Below are positions 9,301 through 20,156 of a DNA stretch of 64,000 bases, in pieces; the stretch's first letter is position 1, and every line of letters starts with the position of its first letter. The stretch is from assembly GCF_022539505.1 (NCBI RefSeq), contig NC_061514.1:247678124-247742123 (forward strand). Reading direction: 5' to 3'. The position numbers and the translations under genes were made by a program. The notes below the pieces were generated by a model, which saw nothing but the letters and a program-made list of their open reading frames with translations, was not told the DNA's origin and did not search any database. Source of the DNA: Lolium rigidum (Eukaryota > Streptophyta > Magnoliopsida > Poales > Poaceae).

Positions 9301-12038
9301 ACTAGCACTAAATCCTTTATCTTACAACTACTGGTAAAAGATATGATAAAATCTTGCGGCATACTATCCCAGCACGAAATTAAGGAGATAGGATTCCACC
9401 ATCCATGCTTAGGTCAGTAGTTCTTTTACGCAAAGAGTGAGACCAATCTATGTGTAGTTGCTACATGGGATACCAATGAAGATCCCTAAATGTGGGATAA
9501 CCATGAAGTTCCCTAAATGTGAGATACCCATGAAACATCCCTAAATCTGAACTTTGTCTGAAACCATCATGAAAATCCATATACCTATCAGGAAAAACTC
9601 TAAGAAACATTTACAAATCTTAAGCATCCGAAGTGCATTATTTCGGACTTCTAAGTTAGCAGAATACAGAGGAACATGATTTTCTTTCGAACCTATGCAG
9701 AACTCGCTGGAATACCTATGAATTCTTTAAAACAGGTAAGGAACATTATTAAGATTACCTAGTAATAAAAGTTGCTTGATGCCAAAACAGATGCCAACCT
9801 ATATATCTGTTGTTGCTAGGTATCTATCAGGCAGAATGGGCCAACAATAGTGATGTACATTGATTAAGCGGAGTTGATTACAACCTATCTCAAACAAACA
9901 TACCGGTTTTAGGCAGATGACACAAAGGGAGGGTTGCAAGAAAACTCATGCCATCCTCAACTAGCACTAAATGTCTAAATCCTCATCTTACAATTGCTTC
10001 TCATCTCATATTTCATCTTAGGACCAAGATTCTTTATATGTTTTATGTTGGGCTCTAAACATAACGTTGTTATTGCTTAGCAGAAACATACAACTTAGCA
10101 GAAACAAAGTACATTTTTTTTTTATAAAGTGCTCAACATAGCAAGTAATTCCTTCACAAATGCATTGCAGGGACCAGCAAGAAAACAGCCTCAATGATAT
10201 CATACATTAAATCCAAGTTGTTATTGCTTCAACATAGTGGGTTAGGTTGTGCAATTGTAACATCCGAACTGGCCGAGTCAGCCTATGATCCAAAGACTGA
10301 CCATAAACAGAGGTCAAAGTATCTGGTTTGAAAGTTTGGATATTGGGACATGAAATTTGGATATGCGTACACTTGGTGACAACAAATAGGGTGCAATATC
10401 TTGCTGGTGCCTACGAATGTATAGCCCAAATATAAATAAAAAATGCAAAGAAAGTGCTCACACATAGTATTCCAATATGAACTCTTAAACAGTTTTTTGG
10501 AGAAATTTTACTTTACTGGTAAAAGATATGATAAAATCATGAGGTATAATATCACGGCACGAAATAAAGGACATAGGATTCCACCATCCATGCTTAGGAC
10601 AGTAGTTTTTTTATGTCAAAGATGAGATTAATCTATGTGTAGTTGCTACATGGGATACCAATGAAGATCCCTAAATGTGGGATATCCATGAAGATTCCTA
10701 AATGTGAGATACCCATGAATATCCCTAAATCTGAACTTTGTCTGAAACCAATCCATATACCTATCAGGAAAAACTCTAAGAAACATTTACAAATCATAAG
10801 CATCCGAAAAATGCAGTACTTCGGATTTCTAATATTAGCAGAATACAGAGGAACATGAGTTTCTTTCAAACTTATGCAAAACTCCCTGGAATACATGTGA
10901 AGTCTTTAAAACAGGCAAGGAACATTACTATGATTACCTAGTAATAAAAAGTTGCTTGATGCCAAAAGGGATGCCAACCTAAATATCTGTTGTTGCTAGG
11001 TATCTATGAGGCAGAATGGGCCAACAATGCAATGTACATTGATTAAGCGAAGTTGATTACAGCCTATCTCAAACAAACAAACAAACAAACGTAACGGTTT
11101 TAGGCAGATGACACAGAGGGTTACGACAAAACTCATGTCATCCTTAACTAGCACTAAATCCTCAATCTTACAACTACTGGTAAAAGATATGATAAAATCT
11201 TGCGGCATACTATCACAGCACTAAATAAAGGAGATAGGATTCCATCATCCATGCTTAGGACAGTAGTTCTTTTACGCAAAGAGTGAGACCAATCTATGTG
11301 TAGTTGCTACATGGGATACCAATGAAGATCCCTAAATGTGGGATATCCATGAAGATCCCTAAATGTGAGATACCCATGAATATCCCTAAATCTGAACTTT
11401 TTCTGAAACCATCGTGAAAATCCATATACCTATCAGGAAAAAACCTAAGAATCATTTACAAACCTTAAGCATACAAAAATGCATTATTTCGGACTTGCAA
11501 TGTCAGCGCAATACAGAGGAACATGATTTTCTTTCAAACCTATGCAGAACTCGCTGGAATACCTATGATTTCTTTAAAACAGGTAAGGAGCATTACTAAG
11601 ATTGCCTAGTAATAAAAAGTTTTTTGATGCCAAAACAGATGCCAACCTATACGTCTGTTGTTGCTAGGTATCTATATTTCATCTTATGACCAACATTGCT
11701 GATTTGTTTTATGTTGGGCTCTGGACATAACGTTTTCCCGCTGGTCTGATAGCACCAACGGCACAAAATCAACCAAGGAGGGTGATTGATGAAATGAAAC
11801 CCTAGAGCGAAATTCTCCATTCGACGGTGCGACACAAATGAAAGGTTAATAGTAGAATCGACAGACCGAGCTTGGGGCTAACCTTGCCGTCGGAGAGGTA
11901 GCGCTTGGTCATGTGGTCCGCCGCTGGGCGCCGACATCCAGCGGAGGGGAGAGACAGCTCCGAGGCTGCCCGCGCCGGAAGGGAGGCGGGTTGGTGGCTA
12001 CGGGCCACCCATGCCATCGCCGAACGCACCATCGCCAT
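6388..12038 (-). CDS. Uncharacterised four-exon nuclear gene, small membrane protein with organelle-type N-terminus
   Basis: Exons on the minus strand: 12038-11883 (ATG), 7574-7509, 6995-6792 and 6495-6388 (TAG at 6390-6388). Every junction is GT-AG and phase 0: donors AAG|GTTAGC, CAG|GTATGA, GAG|GTAACT; acceptors TTTCAG, TATCAG, TTATAG. The joined product is about 177 residues. Residues 1-50 are rich in Ala/Arg/Ser with few acids and end in 'TKRYLSDGK', like a mitochondrial or plastid transit peptide. Residues about 102-118 are a hydrophobic segment ('ALVPAVCITTFFGVMCW'), followed by a Lys/Glu-rich, probably coiled-coil stretch and a polar tail. Intron 1 is 4.3 kb and repeat-filled, so a missed exon there is possible. 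I do not recognise the family. Function is unknown; an organelle membrane location is inference. Coding sequence shows none of the CAG/CTG lesions seen in the retroelements. Confidence 0.72.
6650..6749. repeat. 34-bp minisatellite, three units, in intron 3
   Basis: Three adjacent units of about 34, 34 and 32 bp start at 6650, 6684 and 6718, each with TGGTGGGTG.ATATGGCGG followed by TGGCGGAAGTG. They lie in the intron between exons 3 and 4 of the host gene, close to the exon 3 donor. The open frame through them is a by-product of the repeat. Confidence 0.85.
7056..7438. mobile_element. Putative MITE-like inverted-repeat element in intron 2
   Basis: Left end GGGCTACACATAGCCC (from 7056) pairs with right end GGGCTAACTGTAGCC (7423-7437), giving imperfect terminal inverted repeats about 380 bp apart around an AT-rich non-coding core. 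I could not identify a clean target site duplication, so superfamily is left open. Confidence 0.45.
8340..11740. repeat. Higher-order tandem repeat in intron 1 of the host gene
   Basis: Four copies of a core begin with GGTAAAAGATATGATAAAATC at about 8402, 9331, 10518 and 11178. Each core runs through short GATCCCTAAATGTG-type subrepeats, a 'GCAGAATGGGCCAACAAT' stretch and (CAAA)n. Copies 1 and 3 share a left flank (CTTAAACAGTTTTTTGGAG) and copies 2 and 4 share a right spacer (TTTTATGTTGGGCTCT at about 10040 and 11709). The array therefore looks like a two-core block that was duplicated as a whole. No coding potential is seen. Confidence 0.85.
8963..9240. repeat. Perfect (CAAA)n microsatellite, about 69 units
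   Basis: An uninterrupted 278-bp CAAA run, within copy 1 of the intron 1 repeat. The same site in other copies has only about two units (9893) and about five units (11073). Open frames encoding NKQT or FVCL repeats are by-products. Confidence 0.98.
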
Positions 12039-12646
12039 CTCCGCCGGCTCCTGCTCTTCTTCTCCTCTCCCCCTTTCTCTCCTAGCGGGTCTGGTCTGTT
12101 CTAGAAGCGCCACACTCAGTTCTCGACCATGTGATGCGGGGTAAACTGAGCTGGCCTGTTTGTGATGGGCTTGGCCCTTTTCCCCTCCGCACACGAGGGC
12201 TATTGTGGAAACTGGATGAATACCCTTCATCGGACGCGGATCTGTTTTTTTTTTCTTTCCATTTTCATGGTTTTCATATAGTATTTTAAAAAACTTTGAA
12301 TTTAATAAGTGTTCGTATTTTAACGATGTTCATATTTATAAATATTTAAACATATAAAATTCAGTTTTAAAAATATTTCAACTTGACAAATGTTCAAATA
12401 TGAAATAAAAGTTCAAAGTTCAAATAAGTTCGGGTTATAAAATTGTACAGAAAGAACCCCACCACACCAAAAATATCTGATGGAAAAACCAGAAAAGCGC
12501 AAGTTTATGGTTAGAAAGTTACAAGGAATCCAGAAAACACCTACCGGCCAAGTCTATCGCATCACGTGCGTATATGAATAGCGCACGCGTCCTTGATATA
12601 GAGGATTTGTAATGTGTCGGGGAGCGAGCAGACTCACAGCAGAAGA
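12039..12646 (-). promoter_or_regulatory. 5' leader and upstream region of the host gene
   Basis: About 12039-12140 is a purine-rich leader on the minus strand typical of a grass 5' UTR. 12240-12480 is strongly AT-rich with ATTTAAA/TTCAAA motifs and may be old MITE debris. No convincing TATA box position was fixed. 12486-12646 looks low-copy; its continuation after the retrotransposon is at 25753. Confidence 0.35.
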
Positions 12647-12651
12647 CTCAC

Positions 12652-13037
12652 TGACATGGGCATCCCTAATGGGCCTGCCGAAGATAGTACCCGGGGTTTA
12701 TTGAAGGCCCACTATTCGAAGAATAAGAAGATTCGGAAACCCAAGATATTATTAAGGAAAGTTAGAGTTGTAATAGAAAGTCTTATTTGTAATCTTACGG
12801 GATGAGTTTGAAACCTTCCCGGACTTTGTAACTTGTACAGCACGAATCCCTCGACTCCGCCTCCTATATAAGGGGGAGTCGAGGGACGCGAAGATCATCG
12901 AATCATTGTCTACAAACCCTAGTTTTCATAATCGTCGAGTACTTTTCGACTGAAACCTTCGAGATCTACTTGCCCTCTACTTCCAACTAAAACCCTAGCC
13001 TACAATCCATAGGCATTGACAAGTTAATACCTTGTCA
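12652..13037 (+). repeat. 5' LTR of TAT-1
   Basis: 386 bp, TG...CA ends. It carries a TATA box (CTATATAAGG around 12864-12873) within a CTCGACTCC...GGAGTCGAG inverted repeat, marking the likely U3/R border. It is nearly identical to the copy at 25362-25747. Confidence 0.95.
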
Positions 13038-13039
13038 AT

Positions 13040-13056
13040 TGGCGCCGTCTGTGGGA
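13040..13056 (+). other. Primer binding site of TAT-1
   Basis: TGGCGCCGTCTGTGGGA begins two bases after the LTR. Its first ten bases match the complement of a plant tRNA-Asp 3' end (TGGCGCCGTC); the match then weakens. Confidence 0.7.
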
Positions 13057-13083
13057 ATTAGAGGCGACAAGGAGCTGATCTCG

Positions 13084-15200
13084 ATGGCACGTTCAAGATC
13101 ATCGACTTCATCAGTAGCAAGCAACATCATGGATAGAGGTAAACAGATCGAAACTGGTCTTGTTGATTTTGTTCCTCACCCGCCCTCCCGTTTGGATGCA
13201 TATGCGTATCTGGAGGAGCCAATGGAGATGACGTTCGGAAAATTCGATTTCCGCGTCGAGAAAGAAGGAGTATATCGTCTCGAAGTTCCGATCTCGTCGA
13301 GATTATCGTCGGGTGGTTCTGATTTCTCAAACTCAGTATCATCCGTCGAGTCAAGCGATAAGGAGATTTCGTCGCCACGCTTCATCGACAGCAGGGCAAG
13401 TGAAAAACTCGCCAAAATCTTCAGCGACATGTCCTTTGAATCATCGGCGGACTCTTATATAAGCGATGATTCAAGCGACACTGATAGCTTCGACTTCATC
13501 GACAAATCCACCTCTATTGGGAAGGTCTTCACCAAACTCTATGGTGGTGTTACCGAACCAAGCAAAGTGAAAACTCCAAAATATCATCAAGTTTTTGCCA
13601 TTGGAGATGCAAGTCGCGATCAAGAGGAAACATCGGAGGCTTTCGACGATTTGGGAAATCCCTATGTCGATCCCTCAGATCTAAGGAGAGGTATGGGCAC
13701 TAAATATGTCGGGCCCACACCACGCGTCCAACTTCCACAAACAGCCTGGGATAGAGCTGCGAAAGCTTTAGATGGCTCGGAACCAATGACGACAACTGCT
13801 ACAGTCCAAGAACTGCAAGCTTATCAATATAGACTCGCCCGAGCTGGAAGAGAACTAGAAAAACAGACAGAAGCTTTAAACAGAAGAAAGGAGGCAGCCT
13901 CCGCGTCAAGCAGACGAAGGGCAGAGTTAAGTCGCCAATCTGGAACCTCGGGAGATAGCCATAGAGAAGCTCGGAACAGAGCAAGGTCAAGGTTACAACA
14001 CATACCTGAAGGAGAAAGAGAGTACCTGGTTCAAAATCTCGACATGTCTTTTATGTCGATAGACACAAGAGGGAATATTATCCCCAAGACACCAGAAGTT
14101 GGGTATATGGCGACACAAGCCTTTATCCTTGCATCCAGGCCACCTCCGGGAGATCCAAGGGAGGCTTTGTACAACATGGCGATAGCAGGAGGCTGAAGTC
14201 ATGGGAACGGCATTTGTATCAACACCGCCAGAAGGAGCTCCAAGGCAAAATAGTCCACGACCTACGGCAGCAGCAGCAGCAAATGTCGAAGGAACAAGTG
14301 GAGCAAGAGACACGGCAGCACAAGCAAGGGTGGACAGAGCACGCCAAGGCAGAAGGGAACATCGGTATTCCCCGGAATTAAACGACGAGGATATGTGCGG
14401 TTTGCCGTGTTTCACAAGGAGAGTACGAAAAACTCGAGTTCCTTCGGGATTTAAGTTGCACGATCATTTCAAAAAATTCGACGGCTGCAAGATCCGGAGG
14501 ATTGGCTAGTTGATTACCTCGAGACGGTGAAGTTAGCTGGAGGGACCAGGGCAACAGCCATGCAAAGTATTCAGGTGCATTTAAGTGGAGCTGCACGATC
14601 TTGGATCAAAAAGCTTCCTCCAGGGTCTATCGACAGCTGGGATAGCTTTGAGGACATATTCGTCAAGAATTTCCGATCCACCTGCAAGAAACCCGCGTCT
14701 CTAGAGGAGTTACGGGCGTGTCGACAGAAGCCAGACGAGCCAATGAGAAAATATATCCAGAGGTGGAACATCATAAAAAACTCGGCGAGAAAATATATCG
14801 ACGAGAGGGCAATAGATGCATTTGTCGTAGGGATCGGGCGTGGAGATTTTGTCGAAGATTTGGGAAGAACCAATCCAAAAACGAGTATCCGCATTAATGG
14901 AAATAGCAAACAGATGGGCAGATGGAGAAGATGCTGTCCACAACAAACGGCATAGGTCGCCAGAGGAGGACCGCGGTCGGAATTATCAATCAAGGCGACG
15001 ATTTCCTCGGTAGTACTCGAATTATGATGCTCCAGGTCAAATTTCGGCTGGTTTCCGAGCCAGTGCAGGAGGAAATAATCGAGAGGACTACCAGAGAAGT
15101 AATGAGCAACGAAGTGACAATAGAGAAGAATTTCGACAAAATAGGCAAAACAGCGGGCCAAGGTTCCAGAGGCCTTTTGTGTCTCCCGAAGAAATGATGA
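13084..15200 (+). pseudogene. TAT-1 gag
   Basis: First ATG is 13084; earlier frame-open sequence is the PBS. The N-terminal third is acidic and Ser-rich; a Lys/Arg/Glu-rich helical stretch follows ('LARAGRELEKQTEALNRR'), then a Retrotrans_gag domain ('AARSWIKKLPPGS' to 'YIQRWNIIKNS'), capsid-type protein forming the particle that packages the RNA. Frame changes occur near 14190, 14485 and 14785-14805. At the last site a +1 (GCGAGAA) and a -1 (ATCGACGAG) compensate each other, both at a CAG expected from the second TAT copy. A TAG at about 15013 replaces an expected CAG codon. Confidence 0.85.
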
Positions 15201-16264
15201 ACGGGCCGTGTCAGATGCACTTTTTCCTCGACAGCAACGGAAAAAGACAGTCGGGACATCTGCAGAAGGATTGTCGAAATTTCCAGGCAATGTTGAGATA
15301 TGCAGGGCATGCTAATGCTCAGGCAGCGCAAAGAAACCCTCGAGAACCCAGAAGTGAGGTCCACCTGCCACCTCCTCCCGCGATAACAGATGATAATCGA
15401 CATCAGCTAAGAATAGCGGCGGCATCTGCACCACCGCCTTACGTTGATCCCAACTCTAATGGAGCGGTCTCGATGATTCAGAAGGGAAGGCCGTCCAATA
15501 GAACTCAGAAAGTAATCTCGCGACAGGTGTTCATGGCAGAGAAGATGCCTCCACCAACAGTTGAGTACCTTAATTGGTCAGGGCAAGACATTGGCTTCAC
15601 CATAGCAGATCATCCGCAGCAAGTTCCTCGACCAGGGCGGTCGGCACTCATACTACCGGCGGTCATCGCAGGATTTGACGTGTCTCGCGTATTTATAGAT
15701 GGCGGCGGTAGCTTGAACCTCATGTACGCGGATACATTAAGGAAGATGAACATCTCCCTAGCAAACCTGAAACCAACGGACACGAGATTCCACGGCATCA
15801 CACCGGAGAAGCCAAGCTATCCGTTGGGGAAGTTAAATCTCGACGTTCGGTTTGGGACCCGAGAAAATTACGAGAATCGAGAAATTGGAGTTTGAAGTCG
15901 TAGATTTCCCGTCACAATACCACGCTCCGTTGGGACGACCAGCATATGCTAGATTTATGGCGGTACCACATTACACGTATCTATTGTGGAGGATGCCCGG
16001 ACCTAAGGGACCAATTACAATCAAAGGAAGCTTCGCCCTAGCCGATAAATGTGACAAGGATTTTCATCGACTATCAGAAACTTTCGGAATGCAAGCTGAG
16101 TATTTGGCATCAAGGCTCATGACTGACTACGACGTACTTGCCCAGACGTTGCAAGGCCAAATAAAGAATCAACTTTCAACACTGAGAAAAATTCTAAGGA
16201 GGTGCAGATTCACCCGACGGACCCAAAAAAGACGACATCCATTGCAAATGACATGGACCTCGCA
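15201..16264 (+). pseudogene. TAT-1 protease region
   Basis: Contains the retropepsin core with the active-site motif as 'FIDGGGSLNLMY' (DGG in place of the usual D-T/S-G; the second TAT copy has DGGS) and later 'HALLGRPAYARF'-type flap/helix sequence. It would cleave Gag-Pol. A +1 shift at about 15869 (TACGAGAATC) again sits on CAG read as CGAG. The region ends at an in-frame TAG (16265-16267) that is also present at the same place in the second TAT copy. Confidence 0.8.
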
Positions 16265-16267
16265 TAG

Positions 16268-17780
16268 GAAAGCGCGCTCGTCAAGTTCCTCCGTGAGAAC
16301 TGGAAAATCTTCGCATGGTGTCCAGCTGACATGCCAGGAGTACCCAGGGAACTTGCCGAGCACCACCTTAACTTGGATCCACTAGCGAGACCAATCAAAC
16401 AACCTTTGCGACGTTTTTCGGAACCAAACCGCAAAGCTATGCTATCTGAAATTGATCGACTCGGAGAAGCTGGTTTCATCAAAGAGATATCCACGAAGCC
16501 ACTTGGGTAGCTAACCCGGTGATGGTGCCAAAGAAAAACACTAAAGTCCTTCGCATGTGTGTCGACTTTACGTGTCTCAATAAACATTGCCCAAAGGATC
16601 ACTTTCCCCTCCCAAGGATCGATCGGATTATCGACTCCACGGCGGGATGTGAACGTCTTTCCTTTACGGACGCATACTACTGGTTATAACCCAGATCAGA
16701 TTAAAAGAAGACGACGAAGCCAAAACAGCGTTCATCACACCGTATGGCGTATTTTGTTATAAAACAATGCCCTTCGGGTTGAAAAACGCGGGAGCAACGT
16801 ATCAGAGGATGATGCAGAAGTGTTTGGCAACACAGATTGGAAAAAACGTGCAAGTATACATTGATGACGTAGTCATAACGTCAAAAAAGGGGACAACATT
16901 GATCGAATACCTCAAGGAAACTTTTGATAACCTCGACAAATTCTGCATCAAGCTGAACCCGACGAAATGCTCTTTTGGCGTTCCAGCAGGAGAACTCCTC
17001 GGCTTCTTAGTTTCAGCAAGATGGATTGAAGCAAACCCCGACAAAATACAAGCCATCGTAACGATGAGGAAGCCAACCAAGTTAAAAGAAATACAACAAT
17101 TAACTGGGCGAGTCGCAGCTTTGAGTAGATTCGTCGCCAGGCTGGGAGAAAAAGCACTACCGTTCTACGCTTTGATAAAGCAAGGGGAGAAATTCCAGTG
17201 GAACGAAGAAGCAGATAGAGCTTTCGAGGATCTAAAACGCAAAATCTCGACACCTCCAATCTTGGTGGCGCCGAAGGAAAAGGAACCTCTCCTGCTGTAC
17301 ATCGCAGCCACACCCCAAGTGGTTAGCACGGTGCTAGTTGTCGAAAGAGAAGAAGAAGGAAAACTCAATGGAGTGCAAAGGCCGGTATATTTCATTAGTG
17401 AAGTTTTATCGCCTTCCAAACAGCGGTACCCGCGATACCAGAAACTAGCATATGGAGTGATTACAACGGCAAGAAAGTTGTGCCACTATTTTTCGGCACA
17501 CCCGATAATAGTAGTCAATGAAGCACCTCTCTCAAATATACTGAACAATCCAGAAGCTACAGGGCGTGTCTCCCTTTGGGGAATAGAACTTTCCCCTCGG
17601 GACATCACGTATGAAAAAAGAAAAGCAATCAAGTCGCAAGTTTTGCCAGATTTCATCGCGGAGTGGATGGAGGCTGCAAAACACGGGACCCCCAGATTTG
17701 TCGAGAACTTGGACAATGAATTTCGACGGATCCAAGAGAGTAGAAGGAGCTGGCGCGGGAGTGATACTCATATCACCTGA
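16268..17780 (+). pseudogene. TAT-1 reverse transcriptase and RNase H
   Basis: After the TAG the frame continues with 'FAWCPADMPGVP' and 'PLRRFSEPNRK', the usual RT approach. RT blocks include 'LRMCVDFTCLN', 'MPFGLKNAGATYQRMM' and the catalytic 'YIDDVVI'. The connection and a normal Ty3 RNase H follow ('LLLYIAATPQVVSTVLV' to 'HYFSAHPIIVVN'). It makes double-stranded DNA from the packaged RNA. Frame is lost between about 16490 and 16760 (YSGYNQI region disturbed) and again at 17702, where CGAG stands for an expected CAG. Confidence 0.88.
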
Positions 17781-18090
17781 AGGCGACAAGTTGAAATATG
17801 TCCTACGGATGACGTTCCCAAACGCATCCAACAATGAAGCAGAATATGAAGCCCTTATACACGGGATGAAGATGGCGAAAGCTTGCGGTGCAACTCGACT
17901 AAAAATCTTTGGCGACTCACAATTGGTGGCTCGGCAAGTTATGAACCAATGTGATGCGAGTCAATGATAGCATGATAGCATACAAGGAGGTATACAATGA
18001 GCTGGAAAAGCTGTTTGATGGATGCGAGGTAAATCATATCGATGAGGCGAGCAATGATGAAGCCGACGTCCTCGCAAACATCGGGTCACG
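17716..18090 (+). pseudogene. TAT-1 second (archaeal-type) RNase H
   Basis: 'MNFDGSKRVEGAGAGVIL', 'SNNEAEYEALIHGM', 'FGDSQLV' and 'ASNDEADVLAN' give the four acidic catalytic positions of a separate RNase H between the regular one and integrase. This duplicate of archaeal/plant RNase H type is a known hallmark of TAT-lineage elements. A +1 shift at 17957-17960 (GCGAGTC) fits CAG read as CGAG; apart from that the fold is complete. Confidence 0.8.
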
Positions 18091-18209
18091 GTGCCTCCCA
18101 ATACCGCCGGGCGTGTTTTGGGAAGAAATAGCGGAGAGATCAACGAAGCCGAAGAAGGTGCGAGAAAAAAGCAAAAGAAGGAAAAACTTCGGCGTCTCCC
18201 AAAGAAACC

Positions 18210-19497
18210 ATGGAGGACGAAGAGGACCAAGAACTTGTGATGATGATAGAAGTTCCTTGGATGCAAGCGTACGTATCGTATATCCTCGGGAAGGAAATAC
18301 CCGACGATCCAATTGAAGCAAGGCGAGTTATTCGACGATCCAAAGCTTTCACAGTGGTCAAAGGGGAGTTATATAAGCGAAGTATTTCAGGCGTCTTGCA
18401 AAGGTGTGTCACACCGGAAGAAGGAAGAATAATCCTAAAAGATGTGCACGAGGGAATATGTGGTCACCACGCAAGCGGTCGAGCTATTGCAGCCAAAGTC
18501 TTTCGGGCAGGATTCTGCTTGGTTGACGGCAATCGAGGATGCAAAAGAGATAGTACGAACTTGCGACGCGTGCCGAGAGATTTGCCGCAAAACCGCACTC
18601 TCCGGCGGCGAGAACTAATGCCAATACCATTGTCATGGCCCTTTGCCCGGTGGGGACTCGACATGGTCGGCAAGTTGCACAAAGCTTCGCCGGGAGGATA
18701 CGAGTACCTGTTGGTTGCTTGTCGACAAATTCACCAAGTGGGTAGAAGCGAAGCCAATAAACTCACCGGATGCACAATCGGCAATAAAGTTCGTGAAGGG
18801 CATCGTTTTTCGATTTGGAGTACCTCACGGCATCGTCACAGACAATGGCGGCAACTTCACGTCGAAGGAGTTCAAGGCATACTGTGCGGAAGTGGGCATC
18901 AAATTGCACTTCGCGTCAGTTGCACATCCCCAAACTAATGGTCAAGTCGAGAAAGCCAATGGCATCATCTGCAATGGCATTAAAAAACGTCTGCTAGGAC
19001 CGCTTGAAAAGGCTCGACACACCTGGCCAGAAGAACAGCCAAGTGTTTTGTGGAGCATCCGAACAACACCAAACACGGCGACACAAGAAACCCCGTTCTT
19101 TCTCGTCCACGGAGCTGAAGCCGTACTACCAATTGAAATAGAGCACGATTCTCCAAGAGTAATAGGGTACGACGAAGAAACATCACGAAAAGTTCGGGAG
19201 GATGATATGGATGCACTCGATGAAGCTCGAGATGAAGTACTATCACGGGTTACCAAGTACCAACAAGACTTGAAGAACTACCACAGTCGACGGTTGCGGC
19301 CAAGATCTTTTCGGGTCGGTGATTTGGTCCTGCGACTCAACCAGCAAAGTACGGAGAAGCTCGAGTCACCATGGTTGGGGCCTTACATCGTCACGGAAGT
19401 CATCGACGGAGGAGCATACGGGATCAAGGACAAGAAGACGGGGGTTCCTGAGAAAAACCCCTGGAACGTGGCGCAGCTCAGGCGGTTCTATGCCTAG
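18210..19497 (+). pseudogene. TAT-1 integrase
   Basis: HHCC zinc-binding region near 18440-18580 ('GICGHHASGR' then 'CDAC'), catalytic core with 'WGLDMVGKL' (Asp), 'IVTDNGGNFTS' (Asp) and 'NGQVEKANGII' (Glu), and a C-terminal region with 'RSFRVGDLVLR' and 'SPWLGPYIVTEV'. It inserts the cDNA into the genome. The long frame 18643-19497 is intact to TAG. Upstream breaks lie at 18161 (GCGAGAA), about 18519 (CTTGG), 18574 (CCGAGAG) and 18718 (GCTTGTC), all CAG/CTG-type. Confidence 0.9.
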
Positions 19498-20156
19498 AGC
19501 CGAAATATAGTCCCTCTCTGTAAAAATACAATGTACTGAAACGCCCGCGAGTTTTCAGACGCACTCTTTTCCTTTTCGGGGCACCGAGTGGGGCCGGAAA
19601 GGTTTTTAATGAGGCGGGCTCGCGGTGCTGCACTATAATAAAGATAGTGGAGATATACTTCTTATTTTTCGACACGCTCGGGGGCTCAACGCTTAAGTCT
19701 CAAAATACGTACAATATAGATTTACTGAAATATTTCGCCTTGGTACACTAATACCTCGCCAAATATAAAAATCGGAAGCCAACAATTATAAATATAGTGT
19801 ACACATCTTAAATTGCTTTGGTCCAAGAACCTCGCAACAAAAATATAGAACTTCGATATTAAAGATACTCGAAGATTTGCAATCCATCAATGAAAGAAAG
19901 GATGTCTTATTACAAAAGAAGGACAAATCTTCAAGATAGAAAAAACAGTACAACCCCTAGCCAGAAGGCTCGGGGGCTCCAACAATATGGAGCATTTTGC
20001 AATATACAACAAATTTCTTCGGAAATAAAAAAAGAAATCAAAAAAGATAGAGATACAAGGTTTCCAATATGATACAAATCAGTTAAAGCCCAAAATACTA
20101 TCTACGGACAAGCCTCTGGTTGTTTTATGTTCAACATAGGACCCCTTGATGAAGAA
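19498..20156. other. TAT-1 spacer between pol and antisense genes
   Basis: AT-rich, with 'CTCGGGGGCT' motifs at 19677 and 19970 that resemble the polypurine tract. No protein is recognised on either strand. Confidence 0.5.

Noticed and set aside
8871..9362. Open frames on both strands across the CAAA tract (NKQT and FVCL repeats)
   Set aside because: They are direct products of a four-base repeat without stops in several frames; no gene context.
11883..12038. First exon as part of a mitochondrial ATPase inhibitor (IF1-like) gene
   Set aside because: 'RYLSDGK' is suggestive, but the downstream exons lack the conserved inhibitor helix; left unassigned.
13039..13083. Gag start at 13039
   Set aside because: That frame opens in the primer binding site without ATG; the first ATG is 13084 (likewise 31829 for TAT-3).
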